DNA of 64,000 nt from NCBI RefSeq assembly GCF_000828475.1, contig NZ_AP014648.1, positions 2,925,400 to 2,989,399 of the forward strand. Direction: 5' to 3'. Below are positions 32,240 through 39,138 of the stretch, piece by piece. Every line of letters begins with the position of its first letter. The stretch's first letter is position 1. The notes beneath the pieces are model-generated. The model worked only from the letters and a program-made list of their open reading frames with translations, had not been told where the DNA came from and made no database searches. The DNA is from Methyloceanibacter caenitepidi (lineage in GTDB: Bacteria > Pseudomonadota > Alphaproteobacteria > Rhizobiales > Methyloligellaceae). A program made the position numbers and the translations under genes.

Positions 32240-32740
32240 TCATGTGCTCGACTCCGCACTTAAGACATCAGCAATCACGGCCAACGTCTCTTGCGGAAGG
32301 ACGCGACGGCGGTCCCTCCATTTCCATATGTCGTATGAGGTAAGGCCAGTGGCTTTGACTAGGCGATCCCAGCCATGCTCACTCCTAAACGAACCAACGG
32401 CATCACAAAGAGACTTAGGAAAATGGTGCTCGACATATGCCGCTTCATCGAAGTCACCAACTGTCTCAGTAATGAAGTTCATTACTTCGGGCGTCGGATG
32501 AAACCACTCGCTACGTATGCAATACTCGGCCAGCAATTTGTGGGCCGATTCTTCCGCTCGCTGAGTCGCTTCCTTTGCGCCGAGCCACTTAAGTTCATGT
32601 GGCGACGCATATTGAAGCTGCTTCATCCGGTAGTAGACAACGCCGCTAGTCCAACCGATTTTCACAGGACCAAACGGCGTCACCTGCAAGAAATACAGGT
32701 TGCCTATCTTCGTATCCCTGTTCTTGAGCGTCAGTCTCAT
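32240..32740 (-). CDS. GIY-YIG-type nuclease with C-terminal HTH
   Basis: A 166-aa protein. Residues 10-85 match the T5orf172/MUG113-type GIY-YIG fold (LYFLQVTPFGPVKIGWT, Glu64, His67 and R-x2-EWF near 76-80). Residues about 115-160 resemble a Cro/XRE helix-turn-helix (GWDRLVKATGLTSYDIWKWR). Such a fusion is uncommon. It lies next to the Cro-like gene and overlaps it by 4 bp, so it is among the first genes expressed. Confidence 0.7.
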   Translation of the reverse strand: MRLTLKNRDTKIGNLYFLQVTPFGPVKIGWTSGVVYYRMKQLQYASPHELKWLGAKEATQRAEESAHKLLAEYCIRSEWFHPTPEVMNFITETVGDFDEAAYVEHHFPKSLCDAVGSFRSEHGWDRLVKATGLTSYDIWKWRDRRRVLPQETLAVIADVLSAESST

Positions 32741-32967
32741 TCTGATGACGCCTCCACAACAGGCTCACCGACCACCTTGATAGGGTTTCCTTCGATGTAG
32801 GCTTGGATTTTTCGAAGCGTCTTGAGCGTCACCGTGCTGCCGCCGCGCAGGCTATCAACCAGCTTGCCGTCATTAGCCGCGAGCCGCCCGAAGGTGCTTT
32901 CGGCCATGCCTTTCGCCTTCGTGTAGGCTTCGATCTCGCGGAGCACGTCTTGTTCGTTTGTAAACAT
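32737..32967 (-). CDS. Cro-like early regulator
   Basis: A 76-aa helix-turn-helix protein (MFTNEQDVLREIEAYTKAKGM...) with MAESTFGRLAANDGKLVDSLRGG as the recognition part. The ATG at 32967 is only a few bases after the predicted start of its promoter, so the mRNA may be leaderless. It is divergent from the repressor and flanked by its operators, so it is the probable antagonist of the repressor. Confidence 0.75.
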   Translation of the reverse strand: MFTNEQDVLREIEAYTKAKGMAESTFGRLAANDGKLVDSLRGGSTVTLKTLRKIQAYIEGNPIKVVGEPVVEASSE

Positions 32968-32975
32968 CGACGCAA

Positions 32976-33004
32976 ACCCTAATGGGATTGTTCCCATCTG
33001 TCAA
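32976..33004 (-). promoter_or_regulatory. early-left promoter overlapped by operator
   Basis: On the minus strand the consensus -35 TTGACA (33004-32999) and -10 TAGGGT (32981-32976) are 17 bp apart. Operator O1 lies entirely between them. Transcription would start about 32969, two bases before the Cro-like ATG. Confidence 0.75.
32983..32996. promoter_or_regulatory. operator O1
   Basis: Perfect 14-bp palindrome TGGGATTGTTCCCA between the -35 and -10 of the early-left promoter. Identical copies at 33721 and 33752. Confidence 0.8.
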
Positions 33005-33018
33005 TGGGAGCGATCCCA
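33005..33018. promoter_or_regulatory. operator O2
   Basis: TGGGAGCGATCCCA, the same TGGGA-N4-TCCCA palindrome, 8 bp beyond O1 and just upstream of the -35 of the early-left promoter. Confidence 0.75.
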
Positions 33019-33038
33019 CGTGCATGAAATTCCTTGGA

Positions 33039-33052
33039 TGGGCAAAATCCCA
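33039..33052. promoter_or_regulatory. operator O3
   Basis: TGGGCAAAATCCCA, a variant of the palindrome directly before the repressor ATG at 33055, placed to autoregulate the repressor gene. Confidence 0.7.
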
Positions 33053-33054
33053 TT

Positions 33055-33663
33055 ATGAATAGGACATGGCGCGACAGGGTAATCGAGCTAACAGACCGGC
33101 TTTTGGCGGAAGGCGGGAACCTGAAAGCCGCGTCCAAGGCAGCGGGACTAAATGAGACAGGGTTCCGTGACCTAAGGGAGAAAGTGACCGACCCTAGGGT
33201 TGATACTCTCCAGAAGGTTGCCGCATTCTTCCGCGTGCCGCTCATGTGGCTAATCGAGGGCCGTGAAGACGGACGCATTCCCGTAATCTCGTGGATCAGC
33301 GCCGGGGCACTCGCCCAGCCTCGCACGATTGTGGACCCGGAAGACGTATTAGGCTATATTCATCAAGACTTTGACACTCGCGGAGACTGGATAGCTTTGC
33401 GCGTCCAGGGCGATTCGATGGACCGGATTTCGCCCCCAGAGAGCGTTATCTTGGTGGACCGCAAGGATAAGAGGCTTATCGCCAATGCCTGCTACGTCAT
33501 TACAGACGGAGAAAGCGGGGACGCAACCTATAAGCGGTACAGGCCAGATCCGGCCCGATGGGAGCCTGTCTCCACGAATGCCGAGCACGAGCCCATCTAC
33601 GTGACGGAAGACAGCAAGCCTACGGTTGTCGGTCGCGTCCGCCGCACCCTTCTGGATATGTAG
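33055..33663 (+). CDS. CI-type repressor with S24/LexA-like peptidase domain
   Basis: A 202-aa lysogeny repressor. Residues about 20-65 form a helix-turn-helix; the C-terminus is an S24 self-cleavage domain with Ser121 in VQGDSM and Lys160 in ATYKRY, and an Ala-Gly cleavage site in WISAGALA (residues 80-87). RecA-stimulated cleavage would induce the phage. The ATG at 33055 lies 2 bp after operator O3; the frame upstream of it is inside the operator. Operators flank the gene on both sides. Confidence 0.9.
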   Translation: MNRTWRDRVIELTDRLLAEGGNLKAASKAAGLNETGFRDLREKVTDPRVDTLQKVAAFFRVPLMWLIEGREDGRIPVISWISAGALAQPRTIVDPEDVLGYIHQDFDTRGDWIALRVQGDSMDRISPPESVILVDRKDKRLIANACYVITDGESGDATYKRYRPDPARWEPVSTNAEHEPIYVTEDSKPTVVGRVRRTLLDM

Positions 33664-33720
33664 TCCACACCGCAGAAAAGCTGCCGATTCTGGGGACATT
33701 TCCCATCTCCGACGACAAAA

Positions 33721-33734
33721 TGGGATTGTTCCCA
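33721..33734. promoter_or_regulatory. operator O4
   Basis: TGGGATTGTTCCCA, identical to O1, 57 bp after the repressor stop. A degenerate copy (TGGGGACATTTCCCA) lies just before it at 33691. Confidence 0.75.
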
Positions 33735-33743
33735 TTTTTGTGC

Positions 33744-33772
33744 TTGACGGGTGGGATTGTTCCCATTAGGAT
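33744..33772 (+). promoter_or_regulatory. early-right promoter overlapped by operator
   Basis: -35 TTGACG (33744-33749) and -10 TAGGAT (33767-33772) with a 17-bp spacer that contains operator O5. This mirrors the early-left promoter and would drive the rightward operon from 33,815 onward. Confidence 0.75.
33752..33765. promoter_or_regulatory. operator O5
   Basis: TGGGATTGTTCCCA, identical to O1, sitting between the -35 and -10 boxes of the early-right promoter. A half-site TCCCA follows at 33776. Confidence 0.8.
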
Positions 33773-33814
33773 AAATCCCATCCTCAGTAACGGGGAGCGA
33801 ACGGAGGTTGGATC

Positions 33815-34192
33815 GTGAAATTTGTCTGTCCGGTATGCGGTGATGAGTTCGAGCGCGACAGGGACCGTAGCGACCGCACGTCGGTGTGTTCCCGCAAGTG
33901 TGCCAGCGCGCTGGGCAACGCCCGCAGGAGCATCAAGACAACTCCAGATACACGCTCTCGCCAATGGGAGCAGAACAACCCCGAAAAGCGGCGCGCCCAG
34001 AAGACAGTCGAGAACGCATTGAAGGCAGGCCGCTTAGAGCGCCAACCATGCGAGCGGTGCGGCGCTGAGAAGGTTCACGCGCACCACGACGATTATTCGA
34101 AGCCGCTCGACGTGATGTGGCTTTGCCCGAAACACCACCGCGAACGTCATCGCGAATTGGATGCAATGGCCGCCTCTACGGAGGCCGCTTAG
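33815..34192 (+). CDS. HNH/zinc-ribbon protein
   Basis: A 125-aa protein with two Cys clusters: an N-terminal CPVCGDEF and SRKC, and a C-terminal CERCGAEKVHAHHDDYSKPLDVMWLCPKHHRERH, typical of HNH/recombination-endonuclease-like phage proteins. It is the first gene of the early-right operon, with a GGAG site ahead of the ATG. Nuclease or DNA-binding role is inferred. Confidence 0.65.
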   Translation: MKFVCPVCGDEFERDRDRSDRTSVCSRKCASALGNARRSIKTTPDTRSRQWEQNNPEKRRAQKTVENALKAGRLERQPCERCGAEKVHAHHDDYSKPLDVMWLCPKHHRERHRELDAMAASTEAA

Positions 34193-34615
34193 GAGAGTTC
34201 CTCCCGAGACCCAGACCATCGGGTCTCACCCTAGCTGGGGCCGGGATTCATTCAGTGTAGAGCGTAAGTCCCGGCCCTTCTTTTTTGGAGATTGAACGAG
34301 TTGAGACAGTTTTCATGAGGGGCGGCGTGGAAAACCGCAGGCTGATGGATTGGGGTTATCCCGGTCGAGCCAGGAGACACGCATTCCAGTGGGGGTTAGC
34401 GACCCCAGGTCGGTGACGGAGAGTTGGGTGCCTTCACCATTCGCCGGAGTAGCGACCGGCCCCCTCTTGAAAGCTGTTTACCGCACAAGCGATCCAGCGG
34501 GCCTTTAGCGAATGGGATCGCACCTTTGACGTCCGAAGCGTCAGAAAACCCAAAGACCCCGGTTCCGGCTTTCCCCAAATCGACGGGGCCGGGGTCAACC
34601 TAAACGGAGAATGTG
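34193..34615 (+). other. structured non-coding stretch between two HNH genes
   Basis: About 420 bases without a convincing gene. It contains a 7-bp hairpin (34206-34227), a terminator (34238-34286), and a long inverted repeat (34555-34562 with 34589-34596) just before the next start. A short leftward frame is likely an artefact. The density of hairpins suggests a structured RNA or leader. Confidence 0.5.
34238..34286 (+). terminator. Rho-independent terminator
   Basis: GGGCCGGGA pairs with TCCCGGCCC around a 22-base loop and is followed by TTCTTTTTT. A hairpin GAGACCC/GGGTCTC (34206-34227) lies just upstream. It would limit read-through from the first early-right gene. Confidence 0.7.
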
Positions 34616-35020
34616 ATGGGACAAGAGCGAGGAATCCCAGGGTGGCCAGACTACAGCGTGACCGACGATGGTGTCGTGTACGCCACCGGGACCAACTGGC
34701 GGGGCTACGGCAAGCGCGTTCTAATCCAGCATTTGAACGCCTACGGCTACCCGACCGTGCGGCTGAAAACGTCGACTGGCTGCCGTAGGCGGAAAACAGT
34801 TCACGGGTTGGTTGCCTCTGCTTTCCTGCCGCCCAGGCCATCGCAGGCACACGAAATCCGACATATGGACGGCAACAAAACGAATAACGAAGCCAGCAAC
34901 CTGGCGTGGGGAACGGCCAAAGATAACGCGGACGACCGGAGGCGTCACGGTCGCACATCGCGTGGAAGCAGGCACTCAGAAGCCATTAAACGAGGGTTCG
35001 CGGAAAGGGTTCAGCCATGA
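34616..35020 (+). CDS. NUMOD4/HNH homing endonuclease
   Basis: A 134-aa protein with a NUMOD4-like start (GIPGWPDYSVTDDGVVYA) and an HNH core (VHGLVASAF, HEIRHMDGNKTNNEASNLAWGT). These features mark free-standing homing endonucleases. GGAG lies ahead of the ATG at 34616. Overlaps the next gene by 4 bp, so it is part of the early operon despite its mobile nature. Confidence 0.8.
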   Translation: MGQERGIPGWPDYSVTDDGVVYATGTNWRGYGKRVLIQHLNAYGYPTVRLKTSTGCRRRKTVHGLVASAFLPPRPSQAHEIRHMDGNKTNNEASNLAWGTAKDNADDRRRHGRTSRGSRHSEAIKRGFAERVQP

Positions 35021-35319
35021 CCAAACCGACTCCAGGACCTTGGAGAATTAGCGAGAGCGGTTCGGGTTATGTCGAGCCCGGCATAGACATCGTAAGCGAT
35101 TGTCCCTGGACCGTTACGGCGGTTCTAACCGACTGCCCTCACTACGAGGCCAACGCCCGCCTGATCGCAGCGGCTCCCGATCTTCTGGAAGCCGCACAGA
35201 AGGTTCTAGCCGGACTCCACGAACGCATGAAGGAAGCCAGGGACGCAAAAGAAGCTGTCCCCGTATTCGACGGCATCGCTGATCTGTCCGACGCAATCAA
35301 CAAGGCGAGTGACCGATGA
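35017..35319 (+). CDS. small conserved phage protein
   Basis: A 100-aa protein with PTPGPWRI at the N-terminus and the frequent phage motif YEANARLIAAAPDLLEAAQ. This pattern is widespread in phages and prophages; function unknown. ATGA overlaps link it to the genes on both sides. Confidence 0.7.
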   Translation: MTKPTPGPWRISESGSGYVEPGIDIVSDCPWTVTAVLTDCPHYEANARLIAAAPDLLEAAQKVLAGLHERMKEARDAKEAVPVFDGIADLSDAINKASDR

Positions 35320-35489
35320 GCGAGACCGTCCAGAAACCGTGGCCAATCGAAATAGCTTTGACCGGCGGGGAGCAAATGCCGGACGGCACGATGGTCGCAA
35401 GTTTCGTGTGGCCAGCCGACAGGCCATTGAATGTCGGGCATAGCGTCCGCTTCAGCTTGACACCCGTATTTCCAGAGAAAGGCGAGTAG
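35316..35489 (+). CDS. small hypothetical protein
   Basis: A 57-aa protein (MSETVQKPWPIEIALTGGEQ...) starting within the stop of the preceding gene. Beta-like, no motif. Probably real because it fills the gap between coupled genes. Confidence 0.6.
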   Translation: MSETVQKPWPIEIALTGGEQMPDGTMVASFVWPADRPLNVGHSVRFSLTPVFPEKGE

Positions 35490-35491
35490 CG

Positions 35492-35608
35492 ATGACACTG
35501 CTGATCGCGATTTTGCTCATGTACTACGTCATCGGCATTGCCAACCCATTTGCCTACATCGGCGTGGTCTTCCTCTGGTTCGCACACCTTTGCGTGAAAG
35601 GAAGCTGA
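35492..35608 (+). CDS. 38-aa membrane protein
   Basis: Almost entirely hydrophobic (MTLLIAILLMYYVIG, then YIGVVFLWFAHL), one or two spans. Starts 2 bp after the previous stop with GCGAGTAGCG ahead. Small membrane proteins in early phage operons often alter host membranes; function here is unknown. Confidence 0.55.
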   Translation: MTLLIAILLMYYVIGIANPFAYIGVVFLWFAHLCVKGS

Positions 35609-35611
35609 ACG

Positions 35612-36043
35612 ATGAGCCCCTATCTCGAACCCGCACCCCGCAGCCAAGCCCGTGTCCTTCACGACATGCTGGAACGTGGAGACATGTACGAGATTGTCGA
35701 ACTAACCGGCAATGGACCTGAGCCTATCGGGGAACGGTATCGGTTTTCGCTAGCAGAATGCGTGCGTGACATCGCGACGATGGATGGAATTTCGGGACGG
35801 GCTCTCGCTGTCGTTTGCCTGAACTTCTGCTGCGCTACTTCGGAAGTCATCGACCACGATAAGCTCGTATCCGAGGTCTACACCTACATTACCCGAGAGT
35901 GTTTGGACGATCCAGACCAGAAGTGGGACTGCCCATTCCTTGATGAGAGTTGGCCTGACTGGCGGAACGAATTTCGCCGGGAATGGAACCATGAACGTCA
36001 GGCCAAAGACGATGCACGCTTCTACGCGAGGACGGGGACATGA
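35612..36043 (+). CDS. hypothetical early protein
   Basis: A 143-aa, acidic protein with no recognised motif; a WPDWRNEFRREWNHERQAK helix lies near the C-terminus. It is coupled to the zinc-ribbon gene by a 4-bp overlap. Confidence 0.6.
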   Translation: MSPYLEPAPRSQARVLHDMLERGDMYEIVELTGNGPEPIGERYRFSLAECVRDIATMDGISGRALAVVCLNFCCATSEVIDHDKLVSEVYTYITRECLDDPDQKWDCPFLDESWPDWRNEFRREWNHERQAKDDARFYARTGT

Positions 36044-36585
36044 GCAAGAAAGACGGCGGACCTGCGCCGTGCGCTTGGTGTGACCGCCCCTCACATATCC
36101 GCCAGGGCCGAATTTTGCTGTGCGCTATGCATTACCGCTTTTCGTCCATGCGGACCAGAGCCACGCGCGACGGCAAATATGTTCCCACACGCGACGAGAT
36201 CGAAAGTCTGATCCCCTCGCCCTTCGTCTGTATCGGATGCTCGCGTGAGATGAACTGGCTTCGCAGCGACGGGGCATCAACTCAGGTGACGCTACAGCAC
36301 GACAGGTCAGGCAAACTTAGGCTTATTTGTTTGGGTTGCAACACGCGGCACGCCCATCACCCGGACGATAGCTATTACGACGTGCCAGATGGGCACAAGC
36401 GATGTGGTCGGTGTGACCGAGTGCTGTCTCGCGAACATTTTGCAGTCGATAAATCACGTGCAGTCGGGCTCAAGGCTTGGTGCAGAAAGTGCTCCCATGA
36501 CAGCCATACCGAATGGAGAAAGAAGAACCGTGACCACTACAACGCAAAGCAAAGAGAAGGCAGAGCCCGTCGCAGCGCCAAGTGA
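36040..36585 (+). CDS. zinc-ribbon protein, endonuclease VII-like
   Basis: A 181-aa protein with three Cys-pair clusters: CAWCDRP, CIGCSREMN with CLGCNTRHAHH, and CGRCDRVLSREHF with CRKCSHDSHTEW. The last resembles the zinc-binding part of recombination endonuclease VII-like proteins. A DNA-processing role in the recombination module is likely. Confidence 0.6.
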   Translation: MSKKDGGPAPCAWCDRPSHIRQGRILLCAMHYRFSSMRTRATRDGKYVPTRDEIESLIPSPFVCIGCSREMNWLRSDGASTQVTLQHDRSGKLRLICLGCNTRHAHHPDDSYYDVPDGHKRCGRCDRVLSREHFAVDKSRAVGLKAWCRKCSHDSHTEWRKKNRDHYNAKQREGRARRSAK

Positions 36586-36733
36586 GATCAGTCTTCGCGA
36601 TTGGTTCGCTACGCACGCGCTCGGCTTCGGGTTCGACTGGACGAATGTGCACGAAACAGGCGGGTATTCTGAGGCCGCGCAGGTTGCCTACGAGATTGCC
36701 GACGCGATGCTTGCCGAAAGAGACAAGCCATGA
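36530..36733 (+). CDS. small conserved phage protein
   Basis: A 67-aa protein whose core is ISLRDWFATHALGFGF and YEIADAMLAERDKP, a pattern common in prophages. The GTG at 36530 is my choice of start; a longer version from the ATG at 36497 is possible. It overlaps the zinc-ribbon gene and ends 1 bp inside the ERF gene. Confidence 0.55.
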   Translation: MTTTTQSKEKAEPVAAPSEISLRDWFATHALGFGFDWTNVHETGGYSEAAQVAYEIADAMLAERDKP

Positions 36734-37572
36734 CCCTCCCCCAATACATCCAAGACGGCGCCGACCTATTAGAACAGCGCCACAACGAAAGGACATCCGG
36801 CATGGGTACTGAGTTAGCCGAGAAGCAGGAAGTGATGCGAGTGCACGAGGCGGCACAAGCGCCAGTGCCGGCCGATCCCGCAATTGGGCTCATGGACGTT
36901 ATCAGCCGCGCCGCGAGCGATCCGAATGTGGACGTGGAGAAGATGCGGGCCCTGCTGGACATGCGCCGGGATCTGGAGCGCGACGACAACGCCAAGCGGT
37001 TCAACGAGGCCATGAGCGCGGTTCAGAAGGCCGTCCGTCCAATTGCGGCGGATGCGGCCAACCCGCAAACGCGCAGCAAGTACGCCAGCTATCCGGCGCT
37101 CGATAAGGTTCTGCGACCGATCTATACGCAGCACGGCTTTGCGCTCAGCTTCGACACCGGGGATGCGCCGCAAGAAAGCTACGTGCGCGTCGTGTGCCAC
37201 GTCTCATGCGAGGGCCACACCCGCACCTATCACGTCGACATGCCGGCCGATGGCAAGGGCGCCAAGGGCGGCGACGTGATGACGAAGACGCACGCCGTCG
37301 GGTCCGCCATGTCCTACGGCATGCGCTACCTGCTCAAGATGATTTTCAACGTCGCTGTCGGCGAAGACGACGACGATGGGAACGCCGCGGGCGCGGGGCC
37401 GAAGGTCACGGACGAACAGCGGGCAAAGCTCAGAGAGCTTGCCGACGAGGTTGGCGCGGACGTCGAGAAGTTCTGCAAGTACATGCGCGTGGAGAGCCTT
37501 GCCGACATCCCCGCGGCACAATTCCAGCGGGCGCTTGACGCCCTCGAAGCGAAGCGGGGGAAGGCACAATGA
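36730..37572 (+). CDS. ERF-family single-strand annealing protein
   Basis: A 280-aa recombinase. The ERF core runs from about residue 90 to 215: FNEAMSAVQKAVRPIAAD, KYASYPALDKVLRPIYTQHGFALSF and KTHAVGSAMSYGMRYLLKMIF. It anneals complementary single strands made by the neighbouring exonuclease. The N-terminal 60 residues are variable. The C-terminal part after 230 is helical and may bind partners. Confidence 0.9.
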   Translation: MTLPQYIQDGADLLEQRHNERTSGMGTELAEKQEVMRVHEAAQAPVPADPAIGLMDVISRAASDPNVDVEKMRALLDMRRDLERDDNAKRFNEAMSAVQKAVRPIAADAANPQTRSKYASYPALDKVLRPIYTQHGFALSFDTGDAPQESYVRVVCHVSCEGHTRTYHVDMPADGKGAKGGDVMTKTHAVGSAMSYGMRYLLKMIFNVAVGEDDDDGNAAGAGPKVTDEQRAKLRELADEVGADVEKFCKYMRVESLADIPAAQFQRALDALEAKRGKAQ

Positions 37573-38261
37573 ACCGGCTGGACTTCGAACAAGGCTCGGA
37601 TGAGTGGAAGGCCGCGCGTTGCGGGTCTCTTGGCGCGTCGGCGCTACACGAGGCGGTTGCCAAGACCAAGAGCGGCTGGGGGGCCGCGCGCGCGAACCGC
37701 ATGGCGGCGCTCATTATCGAGCGGCTGACCGGCATCCCGCAGGACACCTACCAGAACGCCGCGATGCTGCATGGGATCGAAACCGAGCCAGAGGCGCGGG
37801 ACGCCTACGAGTTCCGTACTGGGGCCGACGTTGAACTGTGCGGCCTCGTCCTTCACCCGGCGATCGACGGCACGCACGCGAGCCCTGATGGCCTTGTCGG
37901 CGCCGACGGTCTTGTCGAAATCAAGTGCCCGCAACCGGCGCAGCACCTATCGACGCTGCTCGGTGAGACAATCCCCGACAAGTACGTGAAGCAAATGCAA
38001 TGGCAGATGCGGTGCTGCGAACGGGCTTGGTGCGACTTCGTTTCATACTCGCCCGCGTTCCCCGAGGCCATGCGCCTCCACATCCAGCGAGTGAAATACG
38101 ACGGCGCGCTTGTGTCCGCACTGGAGACGGACGTGTCCGCGTTCCTTGTCGAGGCCGACAAGAAACTGGCGGAGCTTCGCAAGATGTACGGCGCAGAAGA
38201 ACCGCCGCTGGTCAGTCACAGGGAGATGATGCGCCAACTGCAGGAGCCCCGCCCATGCTGA
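37569..38261 (+). CDS. YqaJ-type exonuclease (recombination partner)
   Basis: A 230-aa nuclease of the YqaJ/lambda-exonuclease fold. Active-site residues include Asp107 in ASPDGLVG and the ExK of LVEIKCP (E117, K119). N-terminal EQGSDEWKAARCGSLGAS and MLHGIETEPEAR match YqaJ. It pairs with the overlapping ERF annealase, making a Red-like two-component system. Confidence 0.9.
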   Translation: MNRLDFEQGSDEWKAARCGSLGASALHEAVAKTKSGWGAARANRMAALIIERLTGIPQDTYQNAAMLHGIETEPEARDAYEFRTGADVELCGLVLHPAIDGTHASPDGLVGADGLVEIKCPQPAQHLSTLLGETIPDKYVKQMQWQMRCCERAWCDFVSYSPAFPEAMRLHIQRVKYDGALVSALETDVSAFLVEADKKLAELRKMYGAEEPPLVSHREMMRQLQEPRPC

Positions 38262-38770
38262 TCCCCGTCGCGTGCCTATGGAAGAACGGCGCCTTCATCC
38301 CCGCAACGAGCTACCAGCTTAAGCGGTGCCAGGAGCACTTCGAAGACGGCAAGCGATACGCGCTGATCGAACATCAAGAGCGGTCGATCAACAGCCACAA
38401 TCATTATTTCGCTGCGCTCCATGACGCATGGCAGAACCTTCCAGAAGACATTGGCGTCGACTTCCCGACGGTCGAGCACCTGCGCAAGCGGGCTTTGATA
38501 TCGACCGGCTACTACGACCAACGCTCTGTCGTGTGCGCCGACAACGAAGAGGCGCGGCGCGTGGCCGCATTCATTCGGCCCATGGACGAGTTCGCGCTTG
38601 TGGCCGTGAACGGTCCCGCTGTCGTCGTCCGCACCCCCAAGAGCCAGACGTACCGAGCGATGGACCGCAAGACCTTTTCGGAGTCGAAAGAGAAGGTTCT
38701 CGGTTGGGTGTGGGATCTCGTCGGAGTCGACCCTGACACAGGGAACAGGGAGGCTGGGCAGGCGGCGTGA
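38255..38770 (+). CDS. recombination-module protein (DUF1367/NinB-like, tentative)
   Basis: A 171-aa protein (MLIPVACLWKNGAFIPATS...) with SHNHYFAALHDAWQNLPE and MDRKTFSESKEKVLGWVWDLV. The His-rich helix resembles DUF1367 or NinB-type accessory proteins that sit beside phage recombinases. The ATG at 38255 starts inside the exonuclease gene. No catalytic site is evident. Confidence 0.6.
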   Translation: MLIPVACLWKNGAFIPATSYQLKRCQEHFEDGKRYALIEHQERSINSHNHYFAALHDAWQNLPEDIGVDFPTVEHLRKRALISTGYYDQRSVVCADNEEARRVAAFIRPMDEFALVAVNGPAVVVRTPKSQTYRAMDRKTFSESKEKVLGWVWDLVGVDPDTGNREAGQAA

Positions 38771-39138
38771 CCCCCTACGACCTCATAGCCCCGCGCAAAA
38801 CTCTTACGCGAAAGCAGAAGGCGGACATCTTCGTTCGCGAGGACGGGATCTGCCACATCTGCGGCGAACGGATCGACGCGGTGAAAGAGCCTTGGCACGC
38901 GGATCATGTGATCCCGCGGGCGATCAGCGGCAAGGACACGCTCGAGGAATACAAGCCGGCGCACCTGGATTGCCACGGCGAGAAAACCAGCCAAGACCGC
39001 AAGGACATTGCCAAGTGCGATCGCATCCGTGCCGACAGGCTCGGCGTGCCGAAGACACGCAAGGGGCGCCCCCTACCCGGCACCAAGGCGAGCGGGTGGA
39101 AGAAACGAATGGATGGTTCTGTTGAGCGACGAGACTAA
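38767..39138 (+). CDS. HNH endonuclease
   Basis: A 123-aa protein with a classic HNH core: CHICGERI, WHADHVIPRAISGKDTLEEY, and LDCHGEKTSQDRKD. A basic C-terminus (about 85-123) may bind DNA. It is coupled to the preceding gene and could nick DNA during recombination or packaging. Confidence 0.8.
   Translation: MTPYDLIAPRKTLTRKQKADIFVREDGICHICGERIDAVKEPWHADHVIPRAISGKDTLEEYKPAHLDCHGEKTSQDRKDIAKCDRIRADRLGVPKTRKGRPLPGTKASGWKKRMDGSVERRD

Noticed and set aside
34396..34578. A 60-aa leftward frame in the non-coding stretch (ends APNSPSPTWGR)
   Set aside because: It runs against the operon, has no ribosome site and overlaps hairpins, so it is likely an artefact of the structured sequence.
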